From Kutzneria sp. CA-103260 (GTDB lineage Bacteria > Actinomycetota > Actinomycetes > Mycobacteriales > Pseudonocardiaceae): a stretch of DNA of 64,000 nucleotides. Below the pieces are notes generated by a model. The model was not told the DNA's origin, ran no database searches, and saw only the letters and a program-made list of their open reading frames with translations. Location: assembly GCF_018263855.1 (NCBI RefSeq), contig NZ_CP073318.1:124001-188000 (forward strand), in the 5' to 3' direction. The translations under genes and the position numbers were made by a program. Numbering within the stretch: position 1 is the first letter of the stretch; every line of letters begins with the position of its first letter. Positions 8,061-16,262 of the stretch are shown here, piece after piece.

Positions 8061-9179
8061 TCAGCGGCTGAGCAGGGGGACGTTCTGGCGCGAGGTGGCG
8101 TGGATCTGGTACCAGATCTGGTGGTCCCGCAGCACCGGCAGGGTCGCGGTCCAGGTCGACACGGCCGGGGTGGGGACGGCGGCCAGCAAACGTGTGCGGT
8201 CGAAGGTCTTGGCACCGGTCAGGTACGAGCGGAAGGCGTCGATCCGGCGGTCGAACTCGCGGTCGGCGGGGGCGAAGCCGGCGTCGGAGTAGGTGTAGTG
8301 CGGGCGGGGCAGGCCCACGATGTCGAACATCAGGTCCAGGCCGTCGCCCACGCGGATGTCGGTCGGGTGGGTCAGGTGGAACACGCCGGCGTGGCCGGAC
8401 CGGCTGACGGCCACGGCGTCGGCGGCGACCAGGTCGACCGGGGCCAGGTTGACCGGGGTGGCCCGGTCGACCCGCAGCCGCAGCGGCCGGGTGCGCACGG
8501 CCGGGTCGCCGAGCATGGACAGCATCCGCTCCAGCTGCACGAGCTGCCGGTGGATGCCGTACATGCCGGTGTGCCCGCCGACCACGGCGTGGGTGACGCT
8601 GTGCCCGATCACCAGGCCGGGCCGCAGGATCCGCTTCACCAGGCCGTCGGCGGCCAGCACCGCCCACTCGGCGGCGATCTTGCTCTCCTCGTACCGGTTG
8701 TTGTGCAGCGGATCGGTCACCGGCAGTTCGCGGACCGTCCCATAACGACGGCCGGCGACGTAGGCGGTGCTGAAGTGGTTGAAGGAGTGGCACCCCAGGG
8801 CGACGGCCAGGTCCACGGCGTGTCGCGTGCCGAGCACATTGGTGCGCTGCAAGCCTTCCCAGTGCCGGTCCTCGTACCGCTGGTCGGCGGCGCAGTGCCA
8901 GAACTCGGCCGCGCCTGCGGGAAAACGGCCGGGATCCACGCCGCACAACGGGAGTTGCACATCGGCCGGCACGGCGACGCAGCGGTGTCGGATGTCGCTG
9001 TCGAACGCCTCGCCGTGCCCGAACGCCCGTGCGGCCGAGGTGAGGGCGGTGGTCAGCCGGCTGGCCGCGTCGGACCGGCCGGGGCGGACCAGGCAGGCCA
9101 CGTCGGCGTCGGTGCGGCGCAGCAGCTCCAGCACGAGCGCGGAACCGACGAAGCCGGTTGCTCCGGTGACGACGTGCAC
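8061..9179 (-). CDS. NAD(P)-dependent SDR resembling a thioester-reductase domain
   Basis: The 372-residue product is an extended short-chain dehydrogenase: glycine-rich VTGATGFVGSALVLELL at the N-terminus, then RTNVLGTRHAVDLA, STAYVAG as the catalytic-serine region, NRYEESKIAAEW with the Tyr-x-x-x-Lys pair, and LRPGLVIGHS. The order and length fit the thioester-reductase family that releases peptidyl or fatty acyl chains as aldehydes, here free-standing. The GTG at 9179 is preceded by GGAAGAGGA; the frame is open far upstream but that would overlap two other genes. It is first in the minus-strand export island. The substrate is unknown. Confidence 0.78.
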   Translation of the reverse strand: MHVVTGATGFVGSALVLELLRRTDADVACLVRPGRSDAASRLTTALTSAARAFGHGEAFDSDIRHRCVAVPADVQLPLCGVDPGRFPAGAAEFWHCAADQRYEDRHWEGLQRTNVLGTRHAVDLAVALGCHSFNHFSTAYVAGRRYGTVRELPVTDPLHNNRYEESKIAAEWAVLAADGLVKRILRPGLVIGHSVTHAVVGGHTGMYGIHRQLVQLERMLSMLGDPAVRTRPLRLRVDRATPVNLAPVDLVAADAVAVSRSGHAGVFHLTHPTDIRVGDGLDLMFDIVGLPRPHYTYSDAGFAPADREFDRRIDAFRSYLTGAKTFDRTRLLAAVPTPAVSTWTATLPVLRDHQIWYQIHATSRQNVPLLSR

Positions 9180-9338
9180 GACGATCCTCTTCCCGAACGC
9201 GGTGGCGGTCCCTTCGATGCTACGGAGCGGACCGGGTCGGTTCACCGGACGTTCGGGCCGAGTTGCCCTGACAAAGGTGCCTCCTGCGGCCGGGAAGTGT
9301 GCGCTCCGCCACAATTCGGCCGGGCGTAGGCTGGCGGC

Positions 9339-9650
9339 ATGGCAGTCGTGAAGATCAACGCGCTTGACGTGCCCGAGGGCGCCGGCGAGGAAATCGAGAA
9401 GCGGTTCGCCGCCCGGGCGGAGGCGATGAACTCGGTGCCCGGCTTCCTGGGCTTCGAGCTGCTGCGCCCGGTCGGCGGCGAGAGCCGGTACTTCGTCTAC
9501 ACCCGCTGGGAGTCCGACGAGGCGTTCAAGGCCTGGGGCTCGGGCCCCGCGGCCGGCGCCGCGCACGCCGGCTCCCGCCAGCCCGTCTCCACGGGCGCCA
9601 ACCTGCTGGAGTTCGAGGTCGCGCTCAGCATGGAGCCGAAGCAGGCCTGA
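9339..9650 (+). CDS. MhuD-like heme-degrading monooxygenase
   Basis: The 103-residue protein is a small ferredoxin-like-fold heme oxygenase of the antibiotic-biosynthesis-monooxygenase superfamily. It aligns along its length with mycobacterial MhuD, which opens heme to mycobilin and releases iron without CO. It keeps the residues known from MhuD: Asn7 (VVKINAL), Arg26, Trp66 (FKAWGSG) and a histidine axial ligand, here His76 after a one-residue insertion. The start gives the family's exact N-terminus. It overlaps the convergent flavin hydroxylase gene by 26 bases. Cytosolic; no iron-box regulator site is evident. Confidence 0.87.
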   Translation: MAVVKINALDVPEGAGEEIEKRFAARAEAMNSVPGFLGFELLRPVGGESRYFVYTRWESDEAFKAWGSGPAAGAAHAGSRQPVSTGANLLEFEVALSMEPKQA

Positions 9651-11379
9651 CCACCGAGGTGTACGCCCGCGCCAGCGCGGCCGCCGGATCGGCCGGCAGC
9701 CGTGCGGCGCGCCAGGCGACGTAGCCGTCCGGCCGCACCAGCAGCGCGCCGTCCTCGTCGATCTCCCTGGCCCGCAGCCAATCCCCGTACGCGTCGCGCA
9801 GCCCGTCCACCCCGATCCGGACCACCCTGATCCGGTCTGCGGCGACCGGCAGCCCCGCGGCGGCGTCGGCCCAGGCTGTGCCGGAAATGCCGGTGAGCAG
9901 GGTGAACCGGCCATGGCCGACCAGGTCCAGTGTGGACAGTCGATGTCCGTCGGCCCCGACCAGCCAGGCGTGCGGCAGCTTGGCCCCCGGCCGGGTGGTC
10001 GGCTGGTGGTAGAGCTCCTTGTCACGCCGGAACACCTCCGCCGGCGAGTCGTCCGGGACCACCGCCGACGACTGGTAGCGCTGGTTCAGCTCCACACCGT
10101 GCGCGTTGAACTCGTAGTTCTTCAACTCGATCGCCTCGGCCATCCGGGCCCGCCGCGCCGCCCCGTCGGCATCCGGCGCGTCCAGCGCCTTCATGCCCAG
10201 GGTGATCGCCTCGTCGTCGCCACCGCCGGCGATGCCCAGCGTCTCGAAGATCGGCAGGAACTGGTCCCGGCTGAGGTTGGCCCGGTCCACGATCTGCCGG
10301 CCCACCGGGGCCCGCTCGGCGGTGTAGCTGTCCAGCAGCGCCGGGTCGGCCTCGCCGCGCAGCACCATCGCCAGCTTCCAGGCCAGGTTGTACGAGTCCT
10401 GAATGGACGTGTTGGAGCCCAGGCCGTTCGACGGCGGATGCCGGTGCACGGCGTCGCCGGCACAGAACACCCGGCCGGCCGAATAGGCCGTGGCGTAACT
10501 GTGGTTGACCGTCCACAGTGAAGTCGAGCTGATCCGCACCGCCAGCTCCGGATCGCCGACCAGGTCCCGCACGATCGCCGTCGCCGCCTCGTCGTCCACC
10601 TCCGGCGGCGCCTGGTTGATGTCGTACCCCCAGGTCAACAGCCACTGGTGCCACGGCCGCACACACCGCACGAGACCCATGCCGATGCCGCCGGTCTCCG
10701 CGCCCGGCCGCATCACCCAGTACAGGATGCTCGGCCGGTGGGCCACGTACCGGCTCAGGTCGGCGTCGAAGACGATGTTCATGCTGCCGGCCTTGCCGGT
10801 GCGGCCGGCCACCGGCAGCCCCACCTGCTCGGCCACCAGGCTGCGGCCGCCGTCCGCGCCGATCAGGTAGCGGGCCCGGATGGTCTGCGTCTCGCCCCGC
10901 ACCCGGTCCAGCACGGTGGCGGTGACGCCGTCCTCATCCTGGTGCAGGGAAAGGAACTCCGTGTCGAAGCGGATCTTCGCGCCGCGCTCGGCGGCCTTGC
11001 CGACCAGAATCGGCTCCAGGTAGTTCTGCGGCAGGTCGATCATGCCGCAGGGGCTGGCCGCGGTGTACTCGGTCAGCGCGGCGTCGCCGGTGCCCCAGGT
11101 GCGGATGCGGCCGATCTCGGTGCCGGCCAGCGACGTGCACAGCACGGTGTCGCCCATCAGGTGCTGGGGCGTGCCCTTGGCCTCCGCCTCGGCCTGGATG
11201 CCCAGGTCCCGCAGCACTTCCATGGTGCGCTGGTTGGTGATGTGCGCCCGCGGGGTGTTGGCCACCCAGCCGTACTTGGTGACCAGTGTCGTCTGGATGC
11301 CGTATGTGGCCAGCAGTAGGGCGGCCGATCCGCCGGCCGGTCCGCTGCCGACGACCAGGACGTCGGTGTCGTGGGTCAT
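9625..11379 (-). CDS. FAD-dependent aromatic hydroxylase (TfdB/PheA type)
   Basis: The 584-residue protein has the three flavin-hydroxylase motifs: the dinucleotide fold VLVVGSGPAGGSAALLLA near the N-terminus, the DG motif in LIGADGGRS at about residue 178, and the GD motif in VFCAGDAVHRHPPSNGLGSN near 310. A thioredoxin-like C-terminal domain follows, as in phenol and 2,4-dichlorophenol hydroxylases of similar length. It would use NAD(P)H and oxygen to hydroxylate an aromatic ring, either in catabolism or in antibiotic tailoring or inactivation. The neighbouring AraC-type gene on the same strand is a plausible regulator. No ring-cleavage genes are present. Confidence 0.88.
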   Translation of the reverse strand: MTHDTDVLVVGSGPAGGSAALLLATYGIQTTLVTKYGWVANTPRAHITNQRTMEVLRDLGIQAEAEAKGTPQHLMGDTVLCTSLAGTEIGRIRTWGTGDAALTEYTAASPCGMIDLPQNYLEPILVGKAAERGAKIRFDTEFLSLHQDEDGVTATVLDRVRGETQTIRARYLIGADGGRSLVAEQVGLPVAGRTGKAGSMNIVFDADLSRYVAHRPSILYWVMRPGAETGGIGMGLVRCVRPWHQWLLTWGYDINQAPPEVDDEAATAIVRDLVGDPELAVRISSTSLWTVNHSYATAYSAGRVFCAGDAVHRHPPSNGLGSNTSIQDSYNLAWKLAMVLRGEADPALLDSYTAERAPVGRQIVDRANLSRDQFLPIFETLGIAGGGDDEAITLGMKALDAPDADGAARRARMAEAIELKNYEFNAHGVELNQRYQSSAVVPDDSPAEVFRRDKELYHQPTTRPGAKLPHAWLVGADGHRLSTLDLVGHGRFTLLTGISGTAWADAAAGLPVAADRIRVVRIGVDGLRDAYGDWLRAREIDEDGALLVRPDGYVAWRAARLPADPAAALARAYTSVVRPASAPC

Positions 11380-11397
11380 CGGCCGAGTATCGCCCGG

Positions 11398-12273
11398 TCA
11401 GAACGCCTTCGCCTGCACGGAATGCGCGCCCGGCTGCACGTTCTGGGCGTGCGCGCGGACCGCGCCCGGGGTGGTGCCCAGCCGGGACCGCATCACCCGG
11501 GTCAGGTGCTCCTGGTGGCTGAATCCGCACCGCACGGCGATGTCCGCGATCGGCAGCGTGCCGGTCCGCAGCAGCCGCTGCGCGTGGCGGAGACGCAGGC
11601 CGACCAGGTAGCGGTGCGGCGTGTCGCCGGTGCTGGCCTTGAACTGGCGCACGAACTGGCTCACGCTCAGCGCCGCCGCGTCGGCGAGATCGGCCAGCGG
11701 CAACGGTTCCGCGATCCGGTCCTCGATCAGCTCCCGCACGGCCGCGAGCTGCCGCTCGGTCAGGCCCACCGTCGGTGGCGGCTGCCGTCGGCGGGCGAGG
11801 TGGCTGGCCAGCAGGGTCGTCAGGTGGTCCACGTAGGTGCGGGCCGAGGGCTCCCAGTCGCGCAGCACGCCGTCCAGGGCGAGCATCAGCTGCTCCACCA
11901 GCGGATCGACCGCGCCGACTTCCTCGTTCAGCCGGACCTGCTCCGGGCCGAAGGCCGCGTCGGTCAGGTAGACGTGCACGGTGTTCAGGCCGCCGCCCAG
12001 CTCCACGGTCAGATCGTGCCCGGCCGGGTGCACGAAGAGGCCGCCGACCGGCACCGTGCACGGCCGGTCGCGGCCGCGGCGGACCTTGACCGGGCCGTCC
12101 AGGTGCAGGATCACCATGCTGGTCGCCGCCGCGTCGAAGCGCGCCCGGTAGGCACGCTCGGCCTGTGTGGAGACGAACACCTGGTCCAGGCCCAGGCCGG
12201 CGCTGGACCGCCGCGGCCGCACCCACGGCTGGCTGAGGATGCCGTTGGTGTCACGAAGGCCCAGTTCGCGCAC
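11398..12273 (-). CDS. AraC-family transcriptional regulator
   Basis: The protein has an N-terminal cupin-like sensing domain (QVFVSTQAERAYRARFDA, VPVGGLFVHPAGHD) and two C-terminal helix-turn-helix motifs (LPLADLADAAALSVSQFVRQ and LPIADIAVRCGFSHQEHLTR). The frame opens at 12357, but starting there would leave only 32 bases to the divergent gene. A GTG at 12273 leaves a normal promoter region and removes an unconserved-looking leader, so I use it with moderate certainty. It lies 18 bases from the end of the flavin hydroxylase on the same strand and may control that gene. Confidence 0.82.
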   Translation of the reverse strand: MRELGLRDTNGILSQPWVRPRRSSAGLGLDQVFVSTQAERAYRARFDAAATSMVILHLDGPVKVRRGRDRPCTVPVGGLFVHPAGHDLTVELGGGLNTVHVYLTDAAFGPEQVRLNEEVGAVDPLVEQLMLALDGVLRDWEPSARTYVDHLTTLLASHLARRRQPPPTVGLTERQLAAVRELIEDRIAEPLPLADLADAAALSVSQFVRQFKASTGDTPHRYLVGLRLRHAQRLLRTGTLPIADIAVRCGFSHQEHLTRVMRSRLGTTPGAVRAHAQNVQPGAHSVQAKAF

Positions 12274-12389
12274 GCCGGCCAGTGTACGCGCGGAGTAGTT
12301 GAACTCGCAATTACCATTGGCTGGAATCGATCGCTGGTCAGCTGGCCGGCCACTCACGGCGGACGAGCCGGGTCGCGCACGATCAGCTC

Positions 12390-13145
12390 ATGAGAACAAC
12401 GGTGCAATTCGTCGGCGGCCCGACGGCGCTGCTCGACCTGGGCGGCGTCCGGCTGCTCACCGACCCGACCTTCGACCCGCCCGGCGACCACCCGATCGGC
12501 AACCGCGTCCAGGTCAAGCTGATCGGGCCGGCGCTCGCCCCTGACGAGCTCGGCCGGGTGGACGCCGTCCTGCTGTCCCACGACCAGCATCCGGACAACC
12601 TCGACGACCTCGGCCGCGAGTACCTGAGCCGGGTGCCGCTCGTGCTCGGCACCGCGGGGACGGCCGAGCGCATCGGTGGGCCGGCGCGGGAACTGCCGCT
12701 GTGGCGGAGCGTTCAGGTCGGCGACGTCCAGATCACCGGCGTGCCGGCGCGGCACGGGCCGATGGGCAGCGAGTACCTGACCGGCGAGGTGCGCGGGTTC
12801 GTGATCTCGGGCCCGGACCGGCCGCGCGTCTATGTCAGCGGGGACAACGCGTCGCTGGGCATCGTCCAGGAGATCGCCGACAACGTCGGCCCGATCGACA
12901 TCGCCGTGCTGTTCGGTGGCCACGGCCGCAGCACGCTGATGGACGCCTACCTGACGATCGGGGCCGACCAGATGGCCCGGGCGACGGAGATCCTCGACGC
13001 GAAGATCGTGGTGCCGATCCACATCGACGGCTGGGGGCACTTCACCGAGGACCGGTCCGCGGTGCCGGCGGCGTTCGCCAAGCGCGGCCTGTCCGACCGG
13101 CTGGTCATGCCCCCGCCCGGCGAAGTGGTGATACTGGCGGAATGA
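12390..13145 (+). CDS. Metallo-beta-lactamase-fold hydrolase
   Basis: The 251-residue protein shows an MBL-fold core of the UlaG/YcjF-like type: LLTDPTFDPP, the metal-binding SHDQHPDNLDD, ARHGP, YVSGDNA, LFGGHGRSTLMD and PIHIDGWGHFTE. Histidines and aspartates of these motifs would hold one or two metal ions that activate water. Substrates in this family include lactones and phosphodiesters, and none is indicated here. The start codon overlaps nothing and diverges from the AraC gene. The stop overlaps the next gene by four bases (ATGA), so the two are probably one operon. Confidence 0.85.
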   Translation: MRTTVQFVGGPTALLDLGGVRLLTDPTFDPPGDHPIGNRVQVKLIGPALAPDELGRVDAVLLSHDQHPDNLDDLGREYLSRVPLVLGTAGTAERIGGPARELPLWRSVQVGDVQITGVPARHGPMGSEYLTGEVRGFVISGPDRPRVYVSGDNASLGIVQEIADNVGPIDIAVLFGGHGRSTLMDAYLTIGADQMARATEILDAKIVVPIHIDGWGHFTEDRSAVPAAFAKRGLSDRLVMPPPGEVVILAE

Positions 13146-14185
13146 GCCGGGACAAGGCCACCGTCGCGGTGCTGATGTTCGACCGGGCCCCGATGTTCGA
13201 GACCTCGGTGCCGATCAGCGTGTTCGGCGCGGACCGGACCTCCAGCGGCGCACCGGCCTTCACCATCCGGCCGGTCGCCGCCGAACCCGGCCCGCTGACC
13301 ACCACCGGCGGCATCCAGTTCGTGCCGCCGTTCGGGCTGGACGCGTTGGACGGAGCGGGAATCGTGGTCGCGCCGTCGTGGCGGAACACGGCCGAGCGGC
13401 CGCCGGAGCCGGCGCTGCGGGCCCTGCGCGCGGCCCACGAGGACGGCGCGCTGGTCGTCGGGCAGTGCATGGGGGCGTTCGTGCTCGCCGCCGCCGGGCT
13501 GCTGGACGGGCGTCGGGCCGCCACCCACTGGTTCCACGCCCCGGTGCTGGCCGCCACGTACCCGCGGATCACGGTGGACCCTGACGTCCTGTATGCCGAC
13601 GACGGCGATGTGATCACCAGCGGCGGTTCCGCGGCTGGTATCGACGCGTGCCTGCACGTCGTGCGCCGGCTGTGGGGTGCCTCGGCGGCGACCGCCATCG
13701 CCCGCCGGATGATCGTCGCGCCGCAGCGCAGCGGCGGGCAGGCCCAGTACATCGACCACCCCATCCTGGCCATGCCCGACGGCGACCAGCTCGCCCGGGC
13801 CATGACGTACGCCCTGGAGCACCTGGAGGAGCCGCTGGAGGTCGACACCCTGGCCGCCCAGGCGCACCTCTCGCGGCGCACCTTCGACCGGCAGTTCCGG
13901 GCCGTCGTCGGCATCTCGCCGCTGCAATGGCTGCTGCACCAACGGATCCTGCACGCGCAGCGGATGCTGGAGCAGACCGACATGCCGGTGGACGCCATCG
14001 CCCGCAAGGTCGGCTTCACCGCGGGCGTGTCGCTGCGGCCGTCGTTCCGGCGGATCGTCGGCGTCAGCCCGCAGGACTACCGGAACACCTTCAAACCCAG
14101 GGCGGATGCTGATGACGGTCGCAGTGGTCGGGGTCGGGCGAATGGGCACCCCGTTGATCGCCCGGCTGGTCGCCGCCGGGTTTGA
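13142..14185 (+). CDS. GlxA-type regulator (DJ-1/PfpI domain plus AraC DNA-binding domain)
   Basis: The 347-residue protein has an amidase-like DJ-1/PfpI domain over residues 5-190, with the nucleophile-elbow equivalent VVGQCMGAFVLAAAG, and a C-terminal AraC helix-turn-helix pair (VDTLAAQAHLSRRTFDRQFR and MPVDAIARKVGFTAGVSLR). Proteins of this layout are transcription factors that sense amines, nicotinate-type or other small ligands. The ATG at 13142 overlaps the stop of the MBL gene. The last 30 residues are a low-complexity Arg/Gly/Asp tail reading through the start of the next gene, an 80-base overlap, so that tail is probably not important. Confidence 0.88.
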   Translation: MSRDKATVAVLMFDRAPMFETSVPISVFGADRTSSGAPAFTIRPVAAEPGPLTTTGGIQFVPPFGLDALDGAGIVVAPSWRNTAERPPEPALRALRAAHEDGALVVGQCMGAFVLAAAGLLDGRRAATHWFHAPVLAATYPRITVDPDVLYADDGDVITSGGSAAGIDACLHVVRRLWGASAATAIARRMIVAPQRSGGQAQYIDHPILAMPDGDQLARAMTYALEHLEEPLEVDTLAAQAHLSRRTFDRQFRAVVGISPLQWLLHQRILHAQRMLEQTDMPVDAIARKVGFTAGVSLRPSFRRIVGVSPQDYRNTFKPRADADDGRSGRGRANGHPVDRPAGRRRV

Positions 14186-14960
14186 CGTCGTCGCCACCGA
14201 CATCCTCGACCGCCGGTCGGCGGTGGAAGCTGCCGGCGGTCGCTGGGTATCGGACGTCGCCGGCTGCGACGTCGTCCTCACCGCGCTGCCCGGCAATGCC
14301 GAGCTGGCCCGGTATTCCCCTGTGGACTGTCGCTTGTGGATAGACCTGACCAGCGGCTCTTTCGAGGTGGGGCAACGGCATGCCCGCCGTGGCGTGCTCG
14401 ACGCCCCGATGGGCGGCGGCGTTTCGGCCATGCGCGAGGGCACCATCACCCTGTACGTCGGCGGCGATCCGGACGACTTGGCGGACGCCACCCCGCTGCT
14501 GCGGTCCTTCGCCTCCACCATCCACCACGTCGGCGATCACGGCTCCGGCTACCTGGCCAAGCTGCTGATCAATCTCCAGTGGTTCGGACATGCCGTGCTG
14601 GCCACGGAATCCCTGCTCCTGGCGCAACGCCACGGCGTCTCCCCGGACCGTATGCGATCTTTGTTGGCCGGCAGCGCCGGCGACAGCGCCTTCGCCTCGA
14701 AGCACCTTCCCGCGCTGCTCGCCGGCGACTACCTTCGCGACTTCGGGCTGGACCGTTGCCTGGAGGAACTGGAATCCGTGGAGCGTGCCGCTGCTGATGC
14801 CGGCACGCCCCATGCCGTGACCTCGCTTGTCGCCTCGTTGCACCGCTTGGCCTTGGAGCGATTCGGGGCTGTCGACGGAGAGCTGATGGCCCCGGCGTTC
14901 TTGGAGGAACAGGCGGGATTCCGGTTGTCAGGCGACAGTCATACCGCCGTCGACGGGTAG
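14106..14960 (+). CDS. NAD(P)-dependent beta-hydroxyacid dehydrogenase / imine-reductase-like protein
   Basis: The 284-residue enzyme has an N-terminal Rossmann domain (VAVVGVGRMGTPLIARLVAAG), the DAPMGGGVSAMREGTITLYVGG substrate-loop region near residue 100, and a helical C-terminal domain with GSGYLAKLLINLQ, where a lysine stands at the catalytic position of 3-hydroxyisobutyrate dehydrogenases. Family members oxidise 3-hydroxy acids or reduce imines. An alternative ATG lies six bases downstream (14112). The gene overlaps the regulator before it and the SDR gene convergent to it. Confidence 0.85.
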   Translation: MLMTVAVVGVGRMGTPLIARLVAAGFDVVATDILDRRSAVEAAGGRWVSDVAGCDVVLTALPGNAELARYSPVDCRLWIDLTSGSFEVGQRHARRGVLDAPMGGGVSAMREGTITLYVGGDPDDLADATPLLRSFASTIHHVGDHGSGYLAKLLINLQWFGHAVLATESLLLAQRHGVSPDRMRSLLAGSAGDSAFASKHLPALLAGDYLRDFGLDRCLEELESVERAAADAGTPHAVTSLVASLHRLALERFGAVDGELMAPAFLEEQAGFRLSGDSHTAVDG

Positions 14961-15614
14961 CACGCTGCCCGTCACGTAGGACGCCCCGATCAGGTAGGCG
15001 ATGGCGTCCGCCACTTCCTCGGGCCGGCCCGGGCGCTTGATCGGCAGCTCGTCGGTGAACGCCGCGAACTGCTGCCGCCGCTGGTCGGCCGGGATGAACG
15101 ACCACCAGTCGGTGTCGATCGCGCCCGGCGAGACCGCGTTCACCCGCACCGGCGCCAGTTCGGCGGCCAGCGGAGACACCACCCGTTCGATCGCGCCGTT
15201 GACCGCCGCCAGCGTGCTCAGCCCCGGCGCGGCCGCCCGGGCGCTGGCGGCGGACACCATCGTGACCGACTCCGTCACCGGGGCGATCTTGATCGCGTGC
15301 AGGTACGCGAAGAGCTTGCCCTCGAACGCCGCTCGGACGTCCTTGGTCGGCACCTCCCGGATCGGGCCCAGGCCGACCGCGCCCGGGCTGAAGTTCAGCA
15401 CCAGGTGCTCGAACTCGCCGGTCCGCTCGAAGAACGCCGCGAGCTCCGGCTCCGACGTGGCGTCCACCTGCTCGGCCGCCGCCACCCGGTCCTTGACCGC
15501 GGCCAGCCGCTCGGGATCGCGGCCGGTGACCGTCACCTCGGCCCCGGAGGCGGTCAGCCGTTCCGCGACCGCCAGACCGATGCCATTGGTCCCGCCCAGC
15601 ACGACAACGCGCAT
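14928..15614 (-). CDS. Atypical short-chain dehydrogenase lacking the Tyr-x-x-x-Lys pair
   Basis: The 228-residue protein has the SDR cofactor loop (VVVLGGTNGIGLAVAERL, VTGRDPERLAAV), the LNFSPGA region and a C-terminal GSVLPVDGG. At the active site, where classical SDRs have Tyr-x-x-x-Lys, it reads LAAVN, so both catalytic residues are replaced; a serine remains in MVSAASA. A subgroup of actinobacterial SDR-like proteins shares this pattern, so it may bind NAD(P) without normal turnover or use another mechanism. The ATG at 15614 has GAGGGGG in front and is preferred to the GTG at 15623. It diverges from a TetR gene that probably controls it. Confidence 0.85.
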   Translation of the reverse strand: MRVVVLGGTNGIGLAVAERLTASGAEVTVTGRDPERLAAVKDRVAAAEQVDATSEPELAAFFERTGEFEHLVLNFSPGAVGLGPIREVPTKDVRAAFEGKLFAYLHAIKIAPVTESVTMVSAASARAAAPGLSTLAAVNGAIERVVSPLAAELAPVRVNAVSPGAIDTDWWSFIPADQRRQQFAAFTDELPIKRPGRPEEVADAIAYLIGASYVTGSVLPVDGGMTVA

Positions 15615-15661
15615 GGCGTGCACCCCCTCGTTTCGATACGTTCCGTCTCGATACTAAAGCG

Positions 15662-15674
15662 AGACGCTGCGTCT
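15662..15674. promoter_or_regulatory. Palindrome, probable TetR operator
   Basis: AGACGC-T-GCGTCT is a perfect 6+1+6 palindrome in the 75-base gap between the divergent SDR and TetR genes, 16 bases before the TetR start. Its place suits repression of both promoters. Confidence 0.5.
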
Positions 15675-15689
15675 TGTAAACTGGGTGGC

Positions 15690-16262
15690 GTGACTGGGGA
15701 CCGGAAACCGGGGCGGCCGCGCAGCGAGGCGACCAGGCGGGCGATCCTGTCCGCCGCGATCGACGAGCTGACCTCACGTGGCTATTCGCAGCTGTCCATC
15801 GAGGGCATCGCCGCCCGGGCCGGCGCCGGCAAACAGACGATCTACCGCTGGTGGCCGTCCAAGGCCGACGTGGTGCTCGACGCCTTGCTCGACGAGGCCG
15901 CCAGCAAGATCACCGTGCCCGACGAGGGATCGCTGCACGCCGATCTCGACGCCTTTCTCACCGCCACTTTCCGGCAGCGTGGGCAGCGTCCCGTGCTCGT
16001 CGGGCTGATGGCCGAGGCGTTGCTCGACCCCACCTTCGCCACCCAGTTCCGCGACCGCTTCCTGTTCGGCCGCCGCGATGCCCTGCGCACCGTGCTGACC
16101 CGAGCCTCCGCCCGTGGCGAGATCGCCGCCGACGTCGATCCGGAGATGTTGCTGGACATAGTCTTCGGTGTGCTCTGGTACCGCCTGCTGCTCGACCACG
16201 CGTCGCTCGACGACGACGCCGGCCGTCAGTTGGCGACGCTGGTCGTTCGGGCGGCCCGCTGA
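15690..16262 (+). CDS. TetR-family transcriptional regulator
   Basis: The 190-residue protein begins VTGDRKPGRPRSEATRRAIL and has the TetR helix-turn-helix YSQLSIEGIAARAGAGKQTI followed by YRWWPSKADVVLDAL; the C-terminal ligand domain contains MLLDIVFGVLWYRLL. The GTG at 15690 gives the usual short N-terminus; the frame is open to 15297 inside the SDR gene. It diverges from the SDR gene across a palindrome. Its stop shares one base with the ATG of the following phosphotransferase gene (TGATG), which suggests one transcript. Confidence 0.9.
   Translation: MTGDRKPGRPRSEATRRAILSAAIDELTSRGYSQLSIEGIAARAGAGKQTIYRWWPSKADVVLDALLDEAASKITVPDEGSLHADLDAFLTATFRQRGQRPVLVGLMAEALLDPTFATQFRDRFLFGRRDALRTVLTRASARGEIAADVDPEMLLDIVFGVLWYRLLLDHASLDDDAGRQLATLVVRAAR

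Noticed and set aside
8061..10025. An N-terminal extension of about 280 codons for the thioester-reductase-like SDR
   Set aside because: It would run through the MhuD-like and flavin hydroxylase genes. A GTG with a good binding site at 9179 gives the family start.
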